Below, one piece after another: positions 55,810 to 64,000 of a DNA stretch of 64,000 bases; the stretch's first letter is position 1, and each line of letters starts with the position of its first letter. Both the position numbers and the translations under genes were made by a program. This DNA is from an uncultured Verrucomicrobiota bacterium (lineage in GTDB: Bacteria > Verrucomicrobiota > Verrucomicrobiia > Opitutales > Seribacteraceae). The stretch lies in contig CACMZN010000001.1 of the NCBI GenBank assembly GCA_902618175.1, positions 1-64,000 of the forward strand. Direction: 5' to 3'. The notes beneath the pieces were generated by a model. That model worked only from the letters and a program-made list of their open reading frames with translations. It did no database searches and was not told the DNA's origin.

Positions 55810-56262
55810 ATGAAAATAAACGGAGTCAAAATTTTCAGAATCTTCTTTGCAAGCTTAGGGGTGATGTTGGCAAATGGTTGTTTTGAAAAATGGAATCCGG
55901 ATCTTCAATATGCCCGCGAAAAGTCGAAACTGGATAAGGACGAAAGCGTACAGTCGATAACTGATGTGCGGAACGCAAAAGCAAATCTTGAAAATTTCAA
56001 AACTATATTGAAGAGAAGAATCGTACCCGGAATCAACCTGCAACAGTTGAATGAATATTTGGGATTGAAATATGAGGTTCTCGCGACATCAACTACGAAT
56101 CTTGGAATTTGGGAAAAAAGGGCTTACAAATGGTCAGATTTGGTTGCGCATGAATACGGCATGTCCTCCAAAGAGTATATTCTGTGCAATAAAAAAGTAA
56201 TATTGCTGGAAGCGATATTGAATACTAGTGTGGTCAATACGGTGGATTTTTTTGTTTTCTAG
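55810..56262 (+). CDS. Small putative lipoprotein
   Basis: The 150-residue product has a basic start (MKINGVKIFR), a hydrophobic core and the lipobox LANGC with Cys near residue 24, so it should be lipid-anchored. The mature part is mostly helical and polar (DVRNAKANLENFKTILKRR; NLQQLNEYLGLKYEVLA) and resembles no family I recognise. It is divergent from the pssA-linked gene and overlaps the next minus-strand gene tail-to-tail by 4 bp. Confidence 0.65.
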   Translation: MKINGVKIFRIFFASLGVMLANGCFEKWNPDLQYAREKSKLDKDESVQSITDVRNAKANLENFKTILKRRIVPGINLQQLNEYLGLKYEVLATSTTNLGIWEKRAYKWSDLVAHEYGMSSKEYILCNKKVILLEAILNTSVVNTVDFFVF

Positions 56263-56462
56263 TTACCTTTCTTTTCCAGTACTAGAATAACCTTTGTCAG
56301 AGCACCTTGGTTCATTAGGGAGGGAATTACTTGGTTCAAAGTCCATCCTTTCAGAAAATGACTGTTTATGATGTCCTCCACCAACCTGGAAAGAATTTCA
56401 GAATGGTCATCCCCCTTTATCCTTAATTTGTTAGGCGAGACGACGATTGTTTTGTATTTCAT
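56259..56462 (-). CDS. Small DUF4177-like protein
   Basis: The 67-residue protein begins MKYKTIVVSPNKL and has a helix followed by FLKGWTLNQVIPSL and a final strand KVILVLEKK. This matches the DUF4177 pattern (an opening YK-V strand, a GWxL-V core, and a closing strand ending in basic residues). The function of that family is unknown. The short length lowers confidence, but the pattern and the good fit between neighbours support a real gene. Confidence 0.55.
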   Translation of the reverse strand: MKYKTIVVSPNKLRIKGDDHSEILSRLVEDIINSHFLKGWTLNQVIPSLMNQGALTKVILVLEKKGN

Positions 56463-56526
56463 TCAGAAAAATCATTCAAGACTTTGTAGCAACACCTTAA
56501 TTATGTGCGGTAGTTTGGAGTTATTT

Positions 56527-58800
56527 TTAGGAAGTTAAAGTCACAGGAGAATCTTTTTTGTTATCTTTGGAATAGTATTTGTTGTAATACTTGTACCTGA
56601 AGTAACCATACCCATAGTAGCCCGAATAATAGTATCCAGGGGTTTTCTTCTGAGGCAAATCGTTCAATACCACACCGAGTAGATTTGCACCTGTTTGTTG
56701 AATATTTTCAATAAGCGATTTGGCCACTTTCCTAGACACTTTACCATATCGTGTGACAAAAAGAACTTCCTCGACCTTTCTGGCCATGGCAAGCGAATCT
56801 GGAAACAACCCGATTGGGGGACTGTCAATAATTATAACATCCGCGATTTTCCTAATCTGCTCAACGACAAGATCGAATTCAGATCTTTCAAGCATTTCAG
56901 TAGCTGCTCGTGTTTTTCCTCCAGATGGCAAAACGCTTAGATTAGGATGGACATCATGTAGTGATAACTTAAGATTCTGAACTATTGCTTGTTCACCCTT
57001 TTTCGCTTCGTTTACAACGGTCAACAATCCTTTGTCATTTGGGATATTGCAAAAGTCATGCAGACCAGGTCTGCGCATGTCAAAATCAATCAAAATGGTC
57101 TTTCTCCCATGATTAGCGCAACTGTAAGCCAAGTTTGCGGATATCAGACTCTTACCTTCACTTGGAATTGCAGAAGTAACTAAAATGATTTTTGGGTAGT
57201 CCGACCTACTATTCATTTGTATCCTGCTGTACATACTTCGAAATGACTCCGTCAAACCGTCGTCAAGATCATTGCCAACGATCATAGGTCTGTGCTTTTC
57301 CTCTACCTCTGATATCTTAGGAATACCTCCTACGAGATCTTGCGACATGAAAATTTCAATATCCCATGGGGATTTCACACGGTTGTCCAAAAACTCAAAT
57401 GCAAAAGGTATCAGGACGAATAGACCAAAAAACAAAACTACACCATTGGTTCTTGTTTTGGCATGATCTGGAGTATATGGAGCACCAGGCACGAACGCAA
57501 AATTTTCCTTGTGCAAAGGATCTTCTTGGTCAGTCGGCAAAGCTTGTTCGATGCGAACATCATTCAATCTCTCATGTATTTGATCAATACTTCTTCTGAC
57601 AATAGACAATTGTCGTTCGTATTTGGATAAGTTATCTTGAATGTTACTTAATTTATTGGAATCGCTTTGTACTTGTTCCATTTCGATTGTAAAAGCGTTT
57701 TCTTGTGCACTGAATTGGATATGTTTGTCTCTCAGATCTTCAATTGCTGATTTGACTTCTAAATTTAGAGCAGAGTTAACCTCTTGGATTTGTCTGGCAT
57801 TCTCAAGCATCTTCGGATGATTCTCCAAATAGCCGGAACCAGATTGTTGGTATTGTCTCCTCATTCTCTCAAGATTCTGGAGCGATTCCCTGAGATTAGG
57901 AATACTGCCAAAAGATTCGATGGCATCTATTTCAAAATACTCTTTGATGGCAGCAATATTTCCTTCCAAGTCAGCAGACTTTACTGAAAAAGAACTGGGA
58001 CCGATTCTACTTTGTATCAATAGAATTTGCTTCAGCAAAGAATTAATTTTGATCTGTTCTAGTTTCGCTTCAGTAACTTGGGCATGATATTGGCTCTTTC
58101 TGACAGAATTATCCCTTTTCTCGTCCTCCAAGAAAGGCATGTTGTTTATTCTTTTGTATTCAGAAATGTCTTTAGCAATTCTTCCTTCTTCCTCTTGGGA
58201 TTTTTTTAGCAGTAATTCCAATACGTTGCGGACGCTTTCAACCTGCTGGCTTTTTCTACTCTTATGAAGTTTGTCGTATTCAGATTGTACGAGATCTGCA
58301 ATAATCATTGCCCCCTTGGCAGATCGTGAGTTTGAAGATATCGTAAACCGAGGTCTGCCTTCAGACGGACCTGACACGGACACGGTGTAGTTGACGGTAG
58401 AAGCCACATTCATCGCAATTCCATCCCTTAAAAAAGGCCCGAGTAGAACCGACTTGTATTCTGAATTTTCTTCAATTCGATTCGTCACGTTCATTCTTAG
58501 TTCTTGGCTGTTTAATCCATCTAAGTGCTTAGCGACCAATCCCTGTACCTGCTGATCTCTTTCAACTTTTTGCAAGTTTAGGATTGCGGGTGGAGGAATC
58601 AATCGAAAGGTGGAATTGGACGCAAAGTATTCAGGTTTTTGAGATTCTTTGTAAACATATCCCAAAGCAACTGGCAAGGAAAGGGTTATTGATAATAACC
58701 ACCTATCCCTGATGATAAGCAAATAATCGTATACGCTTTTAATCTTCGATGATTTATTCCCATCACCCGTGCCCGCGCTGTCAAAGTCATCCTCCATCAA
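56527..58800 (-). CDS. Polysaccharide co-polymerase/BY-type tyrosine autokinase (Wzc-like)
   Basis: The 757-residue inner-membrane protein has a Wzz domain between two transmembrane helices (about 30-50 and 455-475), with a long periplasmic coiled coil (about 150-415). A cytosolic BY-kinase follows: Walker A SAIPSEGKSLISAN, A' TILIDFDMRRP and Walker B VIIIDSPP. The C-terminal tail (about 720-745) is packed with tyrosines (GYYYSGYYGYGYFRY), the autophosphorylation cluster. It controls chain length and export of an exopolysaccharide. It overlaps the Wza-like gene by 4 bp (ATGA). Confidence 0.92.
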   Translation of the reverse strand: MMEDDFDSAGTGDGNKSSKIKSVYDYLLIIRDRWLLSITLSLPVALGYVYKESQKPEYFASNSTFRLIPPPAILNLQKVERDQQVQGLVAKHLDGLNSQELRMNVTNRIEENSEYKSVLLGPFLRDGIAMNVASTVNYTVSVSGPSEGRPRFTISSNSRSAKGAMIIADLVQSEYDKLHKSRKSQQVESVRNVLELLLKKSQEEEGRIAKDISEYKRINNMPFLEDEKRDNSVRKSQYHAQVTEAKLEQIKINSLLKQILLIQSRIGPSSFSVKSADLEGNIAAIKEYFEIDAIESFGSIPNLRESLQNLERMRRQYQQSGSGYLENHPKMLENARQIQEVNSALNLEVKSAIEDLRDKHIQFSAQENAFTIEMEQVQSDSNKLSNIQDNLSKYERQLSIVRRSIDQIHERLNDVRIEQALPTDQEDPLHKENFAFVPGAPYTPDHAKTRTNGVVLFFGLFVLIPFAFEFLDNRVKSPWDIEIFMSQDLVGGIPKISEVEEKHRPMIVGNDLDDGLTESFRSMYSRIQMNSRSDYPKIILVTSAIPSEGKSLISANLAYSCANHGRKTILIDFDMRRPGLHDFCNIPNDKGLLTVVNEAKKGEQAIVQNLKLSLHDVHPNLSVLPSGGKTRAATEMLERSEFDLVVEQIRKIADVIIIDSPPIGLFPDSLAMARKVEEVLFVTRYGKVSRKVAKSLIENIQQTGANLLGVVLNDLPQKKTPGYYYSGYYGYGYFRYKYYNKYYSKDNKKDSPVTLTS

Positions 58801-59432
58801 ATCAATCTCTCAGGAACTTCCAACCTATCACCTGGGTAGATCCAGAATTTGGGTCTTGCAGACGCATCACGAATTGAACCATTTGAAATACCTTCCACAT
58901 CAATTTCAAAAGTTTTGGTTTCTCTCTCTTTTCCGTTCATGGTGTAAAAAGTTCTTGTAACATAAACTCTGTTTTTTCTGGCGATTGCATTAAATCCGCC
59001 AGCTCTGGAAATGACCTCGACAATGTTCATAGCCTCAACTTCTGGTGGAAAAACATACGGACCAGTCTTATTAAACGCACCAGACAAAAAAACTACTCTC
59101 TCAGAGTGTTTCCTGATCACAATTTTTACGGACGGATTTCTGAAAATTAGTTTTTCTTTATAAGAATCAATGATCTTTTTTTCAGCATCTTTTAAATTCA
59201 ATCCACCCAACATAACTTCGCCGATGTAAACTAGATCAATATTCCCGATTGAATTGACAAAGCCTTCAGTAGTGCAATCAGGTTCACCGCGTACATGAAC
59301 GGTAATTTCATCCCCACTTCGCAACTTATAACCTGTCGGATCACGAAGAACAGATGAATCAGTGTTAAAGCCAGTTTGAGCGTGGATTGAAGTCATCAAG
59401 GAAAAAAAGAAAAGAACAGTTGTCTTGTTCAT
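58797..59432 (-). CDS. Polysaccharide export protein (Wza-like, SLBB)
   Basis: The 211-residue exported protein has a signal peptide (about 1-19) and the Poly_export domain (TGYKLRSGDEITVHVRGEPD; VNSIGNIDLVYIGEVMLGG; NPSVKIVI). An SLBB domain follows (VVFLSGAFNKTGPYVFPP; NIVEVISRAGGF). It lacks a lipobox, unlike E. coli Wza, and is short with no C-terminal membrane helix. It would form part of the export channel with the outer-membrane barrel encoded next and the tyrosine kinase it is coupled to. Confidence 0.9.
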   Translation of the reverse strand: MNKTTVLFFFSLMTSIHAQTGFNTDSSVLRDPTGYKLRSGDEITVHVRGEPDCTTEGFVNSIGNIDLVYIGEVMLGGLNLKDAEKKIIDSYKEKLIFRNPSVKIVIRKHSERVVFLSGAFNKTGPYVFPPEVEAMNIVEVISRAGGFNAIARKNRVYVTRTFYTMNGKERETKTFEIDVEGISNGSIRDASARPKFWIYPGDRLEVPERLI

Positions 59433-59444
59433 AACTCTAAGAAC

Positions 59445-60695
59445 CTAAAATGCTCCTCTGATGCTACCAGAAAAGAGATGTCTGGCAAAATCATCTTGGT
59501 CTCGGTCAGTGTAGGAAAAATCGTAGGAAAACGTTGAGGAAAAAACTTCATTGAATGTTTTATTGATGGAAGCTCCAAAACCTATGAGTGAAGTGGAAGA
59601 TGACTCACGTGCCTTTTGCGGGTCTTGTCTGGGATAAGTGTAGTCCATAATCGTATAATTAACATTGATCACACCACGGAGATCTTCAAGAAAACGATGA
59701 TTTAAACCGGTTGAAAATCTTGTAGATAAAGAGGAGTAGCCTTGGGATGAAGGAGAAAAACCACGACTTAAAACGTAGTTTGAGGAAGTTTTGGAGTTAT
59801 GTTTCCAAAGCAGAGATATGTCACTTGATAATGATTTATCAGATGGATTCAGATCATTGTCGAAATCAACGACACTGTAACCTACGCCTAGTTTGCCATC
59901 AAGTTTTTGGGAAAGATCCCCGTTTGCTCCAATTGAAAAATTGTGACTTTTACTGTCTATGAGATTGATGTCCGCATCCTTGCTTTTAGATCTTGAAAAA
60001 GTGTAATCAATATAGAAATCAAGCTTTTCGGAGAAAATATAAAAGGCTTGCGTAGAAATAGGTAAGGTTGAGTAATCTTGATGAACGCGTGTTGCTGTTG
60101 ATCCAGACTGATATTTTCGTAAGTTGTAGTTGGTTCCAGTTCCGACTCCAAATTTTTCACTGTGATTATATCTTAGGTTAAAACCAGCGACGAAGTAAGT
60201 GTATGAGACCAAATCTTCGTCCAAGACACTTGCCCCGACCTTCTGACCCAAATCAAAAACAGCTTCGAATCTTATTTTAGCATTGTTCGATACTCTTTTT
60301 TGCTTAGAGAGTGTATCATCAAAGTCTATATTGAATGTTGTTATCGGAATTACGTAGCTTTTGTCTTTGTTTTTTAGATACTGAGCGATTTCGACGCCAG
60401 CAGAACCGCTCAATGCTATTAAGTTTACTTTTCTACTCAGATGCACTGCTGGAGAAAATTTAATAATGAAATCATCCGAACTTTCCAATTCGTCAGCACT
60501 TATTCCAGGTACTGGGTTTTCTATGGCACTTTGGAGCGATAGGTCTGACACGCCAAACACACGTGAATCATAAATAGCAGTTAAATCAGCGGAAACATCA
60601 ATTGTTCCTAGAGGTGTTTCCCTAAGACCTTGAGCAGTTGATGAAAACAAAAGTATGAACAACGATGTTAATTGGCTTGTACGGGAAAAGGGCAT
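59445..60695 (-). CDS. Outer-membrane beta-barrel protein of the exopolysaccharide locus
   Basis: The 416-residue protein has a signal peptide ending near STAQG (about residue 23). Many alternating beta strands follow (ITTFNIDFDDTL; SYTYFVAGFNLRYNH; FYIDYTFSRSK; TFSYDFSYTDRDQDD), and a C-terminal Phe (SGSIRGAF) is the usual outer-membrane signature. It resembles outer-membrane beta-barrel proteins often found with PVC and proteobacterial EPS genes. It lies 12 bp upstream of the Wza-like gene and probably completes the export channel. Confidence 0.83.
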   Translation of the reverse strand: MPFSRTSQLTSLFILLFSSTAQGLRETPLGTIDVSADLTAIYDSRVFGVSDLSLQSAIENPVPGISADELESSDDFIIKFSPAVHLSRKVNLIALSGSAGVEIAQYLKNKDKSYVIPITTFNIDFDDTLSKQKRVSNNAKIRFEAVFDLGQKVGASVLDEDLVSYTYFVAGFNLRYNHSEKFGVGTGTNYNLRKYQSGSTATRVHQDYSTLPISTQAFYIFSEKLDFYIDYTFSRSKSKDADINLIDSKSHNFSIGANGDLSQKLDGKLGVGYSVVDFDNDLNPSDKSLSSDISLLWKHNSKTSSNYVLSRGFSPSSQGYSSLSTRFSTGLNHRFLEDLRGVINVNYTIMDYTYPRQDPQKARESSSTSLIGFGASINKTFNEVFSSTFSYDFSYTDRDQDDFARHLFSGSIRGAF

Positions 60696-60776
60696 GATAA
60701 AGCAGACTGCTTTATTGAATATTCAGGTGCAATTTTTGTCAAACTAATCATTATAATATAAAACACCGCCTTCTAA

Positions 60777-62372
60777 TTGAATTTATTAGCCAAAGTCATA
60801 ACAACCGCAATCTTCTCGATATGTTGGCTAAAAGCAGGATTAGCCTACGATTCCGTGTTGTGGACATTTTCCGTTTGCGTATGGATTTTGTTTATCAAAC
60901 AATTGGTTTTTTCCAAAAAAGTAATAATACCCGGAAAAATCATATTGGCCTTGGTCTTTCCTTACTTAGTCATTTTTATCGCATCCGTATTCAACAATTC
61001 TCACAAGAAACTTTCTGAAAATGACTGGAATCAACTCAAGGTTGAAGATTATTTGTCAAAGGAATCAAATATTATCAGAGGAAAAAAAATTGTTGGTGAA
61101 TTACAAAATATAAGAGAGTTATCAAGCAACAATTCGGAATTAGCTATCTCATTGTTCTACAATTTGAAAAGTAGTCATTTTGTTCAAAATGGACTAGACG
61201 CAGCTTACGAACTATTAGCCAAATACGAAAATTTGCTTGAACAGAATCATAACAATTATATCCCTTGCTCAGTACTCGGTTTTAAGCATTACAAAGCTCA
61301 TCACTTTAAATTTTTCACGATCTTTGCAATAGCATTTGTGATTTATAATTCCGTTCAAAGCAGACGAAACATTGAGTTGCTTCTCAAACTGATTACTCTC
61401 AACGTATCTTTGCTTGCTATAGTGGGAATAATTCAAAACATCAATTACACTCCCAGTGATACGAAGCCTGAAATCTTAGGTATTTGGAATGCACCTGAAC
61501 CTAGATATTATTATTCCACTTTTACATACAAAAACCATTGGGCGTCACTTGCCCTGATGGCTTTTATCCTAAGTTTAGGGCTTTTGATGAGAACTTACCT
61601 GAAAAACCCCACAAACTTCATAAGAAATAAGCAAGTGCCGTTATTGTTCCTCATCACAATTCCAATTGTGCTGAGCATTCCTCATTCTGGTTCAAGATCG
61701 GGATTCATTTTGATGACGTTTTTCCTTGCCCTTTTGATAATGACATCACTTTATTTGTATAGAAAAAGATTCAAAATATCATTTCCAATCATATCGTTTG
61801 CTGCTGCTTTTGGATTTCTAACCATTTTCGGTTTTTCTATCAATCAGAACACAACGAGCGAAATGACAGCCAATACATTTTCTCAAATCGAAGAAATTGC
61901 TGATGGTGAATATCCTATGAGGATTTTGTTGTGGAAGGACTTACTGCACCAAATCCAATTAAAAACCTTCTGGGGATTTGGTAATCATTCCTATTCGACC
62001 ATTAACCCCAAATATCAATCTGAAGAGGTAAGAAACATAAGAGAAGTTGTACTTGAAAACGCTCATAATCCTTTTATTCCCCTTGTTGCATTTGCTCATA
62101 ATGATTGGTTGCAGCTGATAAGCGAGGAAGGCTTTGCGGGATTTTGCTTGATCGGATTGCCGAGCTTGCTAGTTGTAATCTCTCAACTCCTCTTCTCTAA
62201 ACAGTTTCTGACAAAAATTTGCATGCTTTCTTGTCTCTCTTTTTTGGTCTATTGTTTCTTTGACTTTCCTACTCAAACACCAGCTTGCACACTCATTTTT
62301 GGTCTTATTTTAGGATTAGGCCTTAAAAATAGCCAATTGAATGATGCAAAACCTAAATTTAATGAAAATTAA
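60777..62372 (+). CDS. O-antigen ligase/polysaccharide polymerase-like membrane protein
   Basis: The 531-residue polytopic protein has about 11 membrane segments. The large loop and family motif AHNDWLQLISEEGFAGF lie near residues 440-457, and RSGFILMTF, the typical helix with Arg, precedes them. It is divergent from the export genes across 81 bp, completing an EPS cluster. The start appears to be TTG at 60777, since no ATG is suitably placed. It is probably the Wzy-type polymerase of this locus; the earlier ligase-like gene at 1954 may serve another glycan. Confidence 0.83.
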   Translation: MNLLAKVITTAIFSICWLKAGLAYDSVLWTFSVCVWILFIKQLVFSKKVIIPGKIILALVFPYLVIFIASVFNNSHKKLSENDWNQLKVEDYLSKESNIIRGKKIVGELQNIRELSSNNSELAISLFYNLKSSHFVQNGLDAAYELLAKYENLLEQNHNNYIPCSVLGFKHYKAHHFKFFTIFAIAFVIYNSVQSRRNIELLLKLITLNVSLLAIVGIIQNINYTPSDTKPEILGIWNAPEPRYYYSTFTYKNHWASLALMAFILSLGLLMRTYLKNPTNFIRNKQVPLLFLITIPIVLSIPHSGSRSGFILMTFFLALLIMTSLYLYRKRFKISFPIISFAAAFGFLTIFGFSINQNTTSEMTANTFSQIEEIADGEYPMRILLWKDLLHQIQLKTFWGFGNHSYSTINPKYQSEEVRNIREVVLENAHNPFIPLVAFAHNDWLQLISEEGFAGFCLIGLPSLLVVISQLLFSKQFLTKICMLSCLSFLVYCFFDFPTQTPACTLIFGLILGLGLKNSQLNDAKPKFNEN

Positions 62373-62407
62373 GTTGCGAGATTAATCAGTATGATCGAAG
62401 ATTAGAT

Positions 62408-64000
62408 GTGTGTAATTTAAAAAATAATCTGGTATATTCTGCTTCTCTTGTTATTGCATTGAACGCACAATCATTTGGAAACAACCTACAAAATACTTTA
62501 ATTGAGAGTGCAATATTGTTAAACCTCAAATCTCTCAAAGAAGCATCCTCTAAAAAAACTGAAAGCAATCAAAGAAGATTTTCAACTACCTATGAGGCCT
62601 TGGATCCCTCAACTTCTGGTCAAAGCGATTTCGAATTTTTGATTGAAGATTTTATCGGAAATATCGATATCCAGCCATCATACTCGAATAATCTCGATCC
62701 CCTAACTAAGAATCCTGACCAAAATGACAGGATTGACCTAGTGGGGGAAAACGAAAACAGCAATTTCATGAACATCCCTGGTATGGAATTAGAGCTTGCA
62801 GTACTTTTCGATTCAGAAACTGATCCAGTTCAAGCAATTGATCATGCGATTGACTACATGACTCTTAACCAAGGTTCCCTCTCCTTGACAGACGATGCGT
62901 TGGCTGTCGGAATTAAAACGGTTTTTTCAGCCTATTTTGCTACATTCAGTAGTGACCTTGATGACACAACGGACGATGAGCTTGTGGCTCAAGAAAATGC
63001 CATTGAATCCGGCATTAAAGAAATTCCAAGAATTGCAATGGAAAACTTTTTGCAAAGGGAAAATACTGACTTTACCAAGTGGGGATGGATTTTGTCCAAA
63101 GCTTTAATGGAAACCTTGATCGAAAAAAGTTTGGATACAACTGAAAATCTCGAATTGCTCTCCAATTCCTTTACGAATTCTGCCCTTTCGATCATGGAAT
63201 CCTTCCCGGATGATGATCAATTTGATCTTCTTGCGACCAACTTTGATCTCGGTGTAGTCTCGCCGGAGGATCCCGAATATGACGATAAAATGAAATTTGA
63301 TTCCTCGGATGAATTTCCGAAGTTTGATCCTGAAAAAACTCGTGTTTTCGAAAATATATCGAAGGGTTTGACTGATGGTTTTTTCAAACATCCCAACTTT
63401 TCCGAATTGGTTTCCGACAATGAAGATGTGGAAAGTGGTTTGAATTTGTCGGACTACTTTTCCATGGAGTTAGGTGATGACGATAACCCCATGCATGCAA
63501 TCGCTAAAGGAGCCATTTCGGGAGTAACGGATTATTTTGTGGAGACACCTGGTGACAATAGTGCTTTTCTTTTTGAGGTGAATAAGGCAGTTTCATTCGG
63601 ACTTACGGCAGGTGTCATATCTTCAACCAATGGAATTCAGAATTACATTGAGCAAGGTTTACCACAATTGGCTACTGAAAAAATATCTCAATTAATCGCC
63701 TACGAGTCAATTGAACAGACTTTGAACAGCATGGAGAATACCGAAGCGGCTGAAACCTATTCTGATTCTGCGAAGAACATTCTTACGAAAATCGCTGAAT
63801 CCGCTGCGTATGGATCGGCAAGAGGATCTCAAGTCGCTTCTATTTTGGGTAATATTTGGGACCATTTGGATACTTTCGAAGAATATAAAAGACAGGAAAT
63901 TGCCAAGGCTGTCTCCAAAGGCAGTACCAAGGGAGCCGTTTCGGCAGCTAATGAAAGTTCACCAGATGATCTCTCTGGCATTGAAACTAATACTGATCTT
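62408..64000 (+). CDS. Long secreted protein of unknown function, 3' end beyond the window
   Basis: An open frame of 531 codons runs from a GTG at 62408 to the window end without a stop. The N-terminus MCNLKNNLVYSASLVIALNAQ reads as a signal peptide (about 1-21). The mature part is acidic and mostly helical, with recurring Gly-spaced helices (ISKGLTDGFF, IAKGAISGVTDYF, VNKAVSFGLTAG, IAESAAYGSARG, IAKAVSKGSTKG). No family was recognised. It lies 35 bp after the polymerase gene in the same direction, so it may be a cotranscribed surface or biofilm protein. The lack of an ATG start makes it easy to miss. Confidence 0.7.
   Translation, partial: MCNLKNNLVYSASLVIALNAQSFGNNLQNTLIESAILLNLKSLKEASSKKTESNQRRFSTTYEALDPSTSGQSDFEFLIEDFIGNIDIQPSYSNNLDPLTKNPDQNDRIDLVGENENSNFMNIPGMELELAVLFDSETDPVQAIDHAIDYMTLNQGSLSLTDDALAVGIKTVFSAYFATFSSDLDDTTDDELVAQENAIESGIKEIPRIAMENFLQRENTDFTKWGWILSKALMETLIEKSLDTTENLELLSNSFTNSALSIMESFPDDDQFDLLATNFDLGVVSPEDPEYDDKMKFDSSDEFPKFDPEKTRVFENISKGLTDGFFKHPNFSELVSDNEDVESGLNLSDYFSMELGDDDNPMHAIAKGAISGVTDYFVETPGDNSAFLFEVNKAVSFGLTAGVISSTNGIQNYIEQGLPQLATEKISQLIAYESIEQTLNSMENTEAAETYSDSAKNILTKIAESAAYGSARGSQVASILGNIWDHLDTFEEYKRQEIAKAVSKGSTKGAVSAANESSPDDLSGIETNTDL

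Noticed and set aside
60736..60757. TTGTCA and TATAAT boxes upstream of the polymerase gene
   Set aside because: The spacer is only 10 bases, far from the usual 16-18, so it is not a credible sigma-70 pair, although the -10-like box alone may function.

Overview
The window is AT-rich, gene-dense bacterial chromosomal DNA from a Gram-negative organism. The best guess is a marine member of the PVC group, probably Verrucomicrobiota. This rests on the pairing of a 'planctomycete cytochrome c' DUF1549/DUF1553 protein with a DUF1501 protein, several sulfatase-like proteins, a ThuA/DUF1080 pair, and Gram-negative envelope genes (Wza, outer-membrane barrel, heptose adenylyltransferase). Shine-Dalgarno sequences are weak or absent at many starts and GTG/TTG starts are common. 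No rRNA, tRNA, CRISPR array, insertion sequence or integrase was found.

Layout. 1-4.7 kb: secreted ThuA-like and DUF1080 proteins, an O-antigen ligase-like protein with a TPR tail, and a nitrilase. 4.7-9.1 kb (minus strand): aldo/keto reductase, beta-propeller lipoprotein, glmS. 9.1-19.6 kb: carbohydrate/sulfate-ester region with a catalytically dead sulfatase beside an intact one, a sialidase-like BNR protein, the large haem-motif DUF1549/1553 protein and its DUF1501 partner. 19.6-26.8 kb (minus): gltB-gltD-thrH-FMN reductase operon. 26.9-28.4 kb: an unexplained membrane protein plus methyltransferase couple. 28.5-33.4 kb: monothiol glutaredoxin, 7Fe ferredoxin, an AraC regulator with a C-terminal PAS domain, and a TolB-propeller/M28 peptidase/PDZ fusion. 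33.4-36.9 kb: RodZ-like protein and FtsK. 37-41.8 kb: manA, grpE, dnaJ, heptose adenylyltransferase, purN and prmA, closely spaced and probably cotranscribed.

41.8-54.5 kb is the least described part. First comes a duplicated DUF1538 membrane protein with a calcium-loop-like insert, followed with no spacer by a protein carrying three PII-like domains on one chain. Next to it, a divergent secreted coiled-coil gene faces a four-gene operon: a coiled-coil protein of 23 exact 36-residue repeats, a GAF-GAF-PAS-adenylate cyclase-TPR protein, and two TPR proteins sharing an unusual super-repeat.

54.4-64 kb: phosphatidylserine synthase with a coupled unknown gene, two small genes, and an exopolysaccharide locus (tyrosine autokinase, Wza-like export protein, outer-membrane barrel, divergent polymerase/ligase). 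The window ends inside a long secreted protein that starts with GTG.

Strongest leads: the single-chain triple-PII/DUF1538 pair, the indel-free 36-residue coiled coil with its cyclase/TPR operon, and the dead sulfatase retained as an intact gene. All assignments come from reading motifs by eye; no database search was run.
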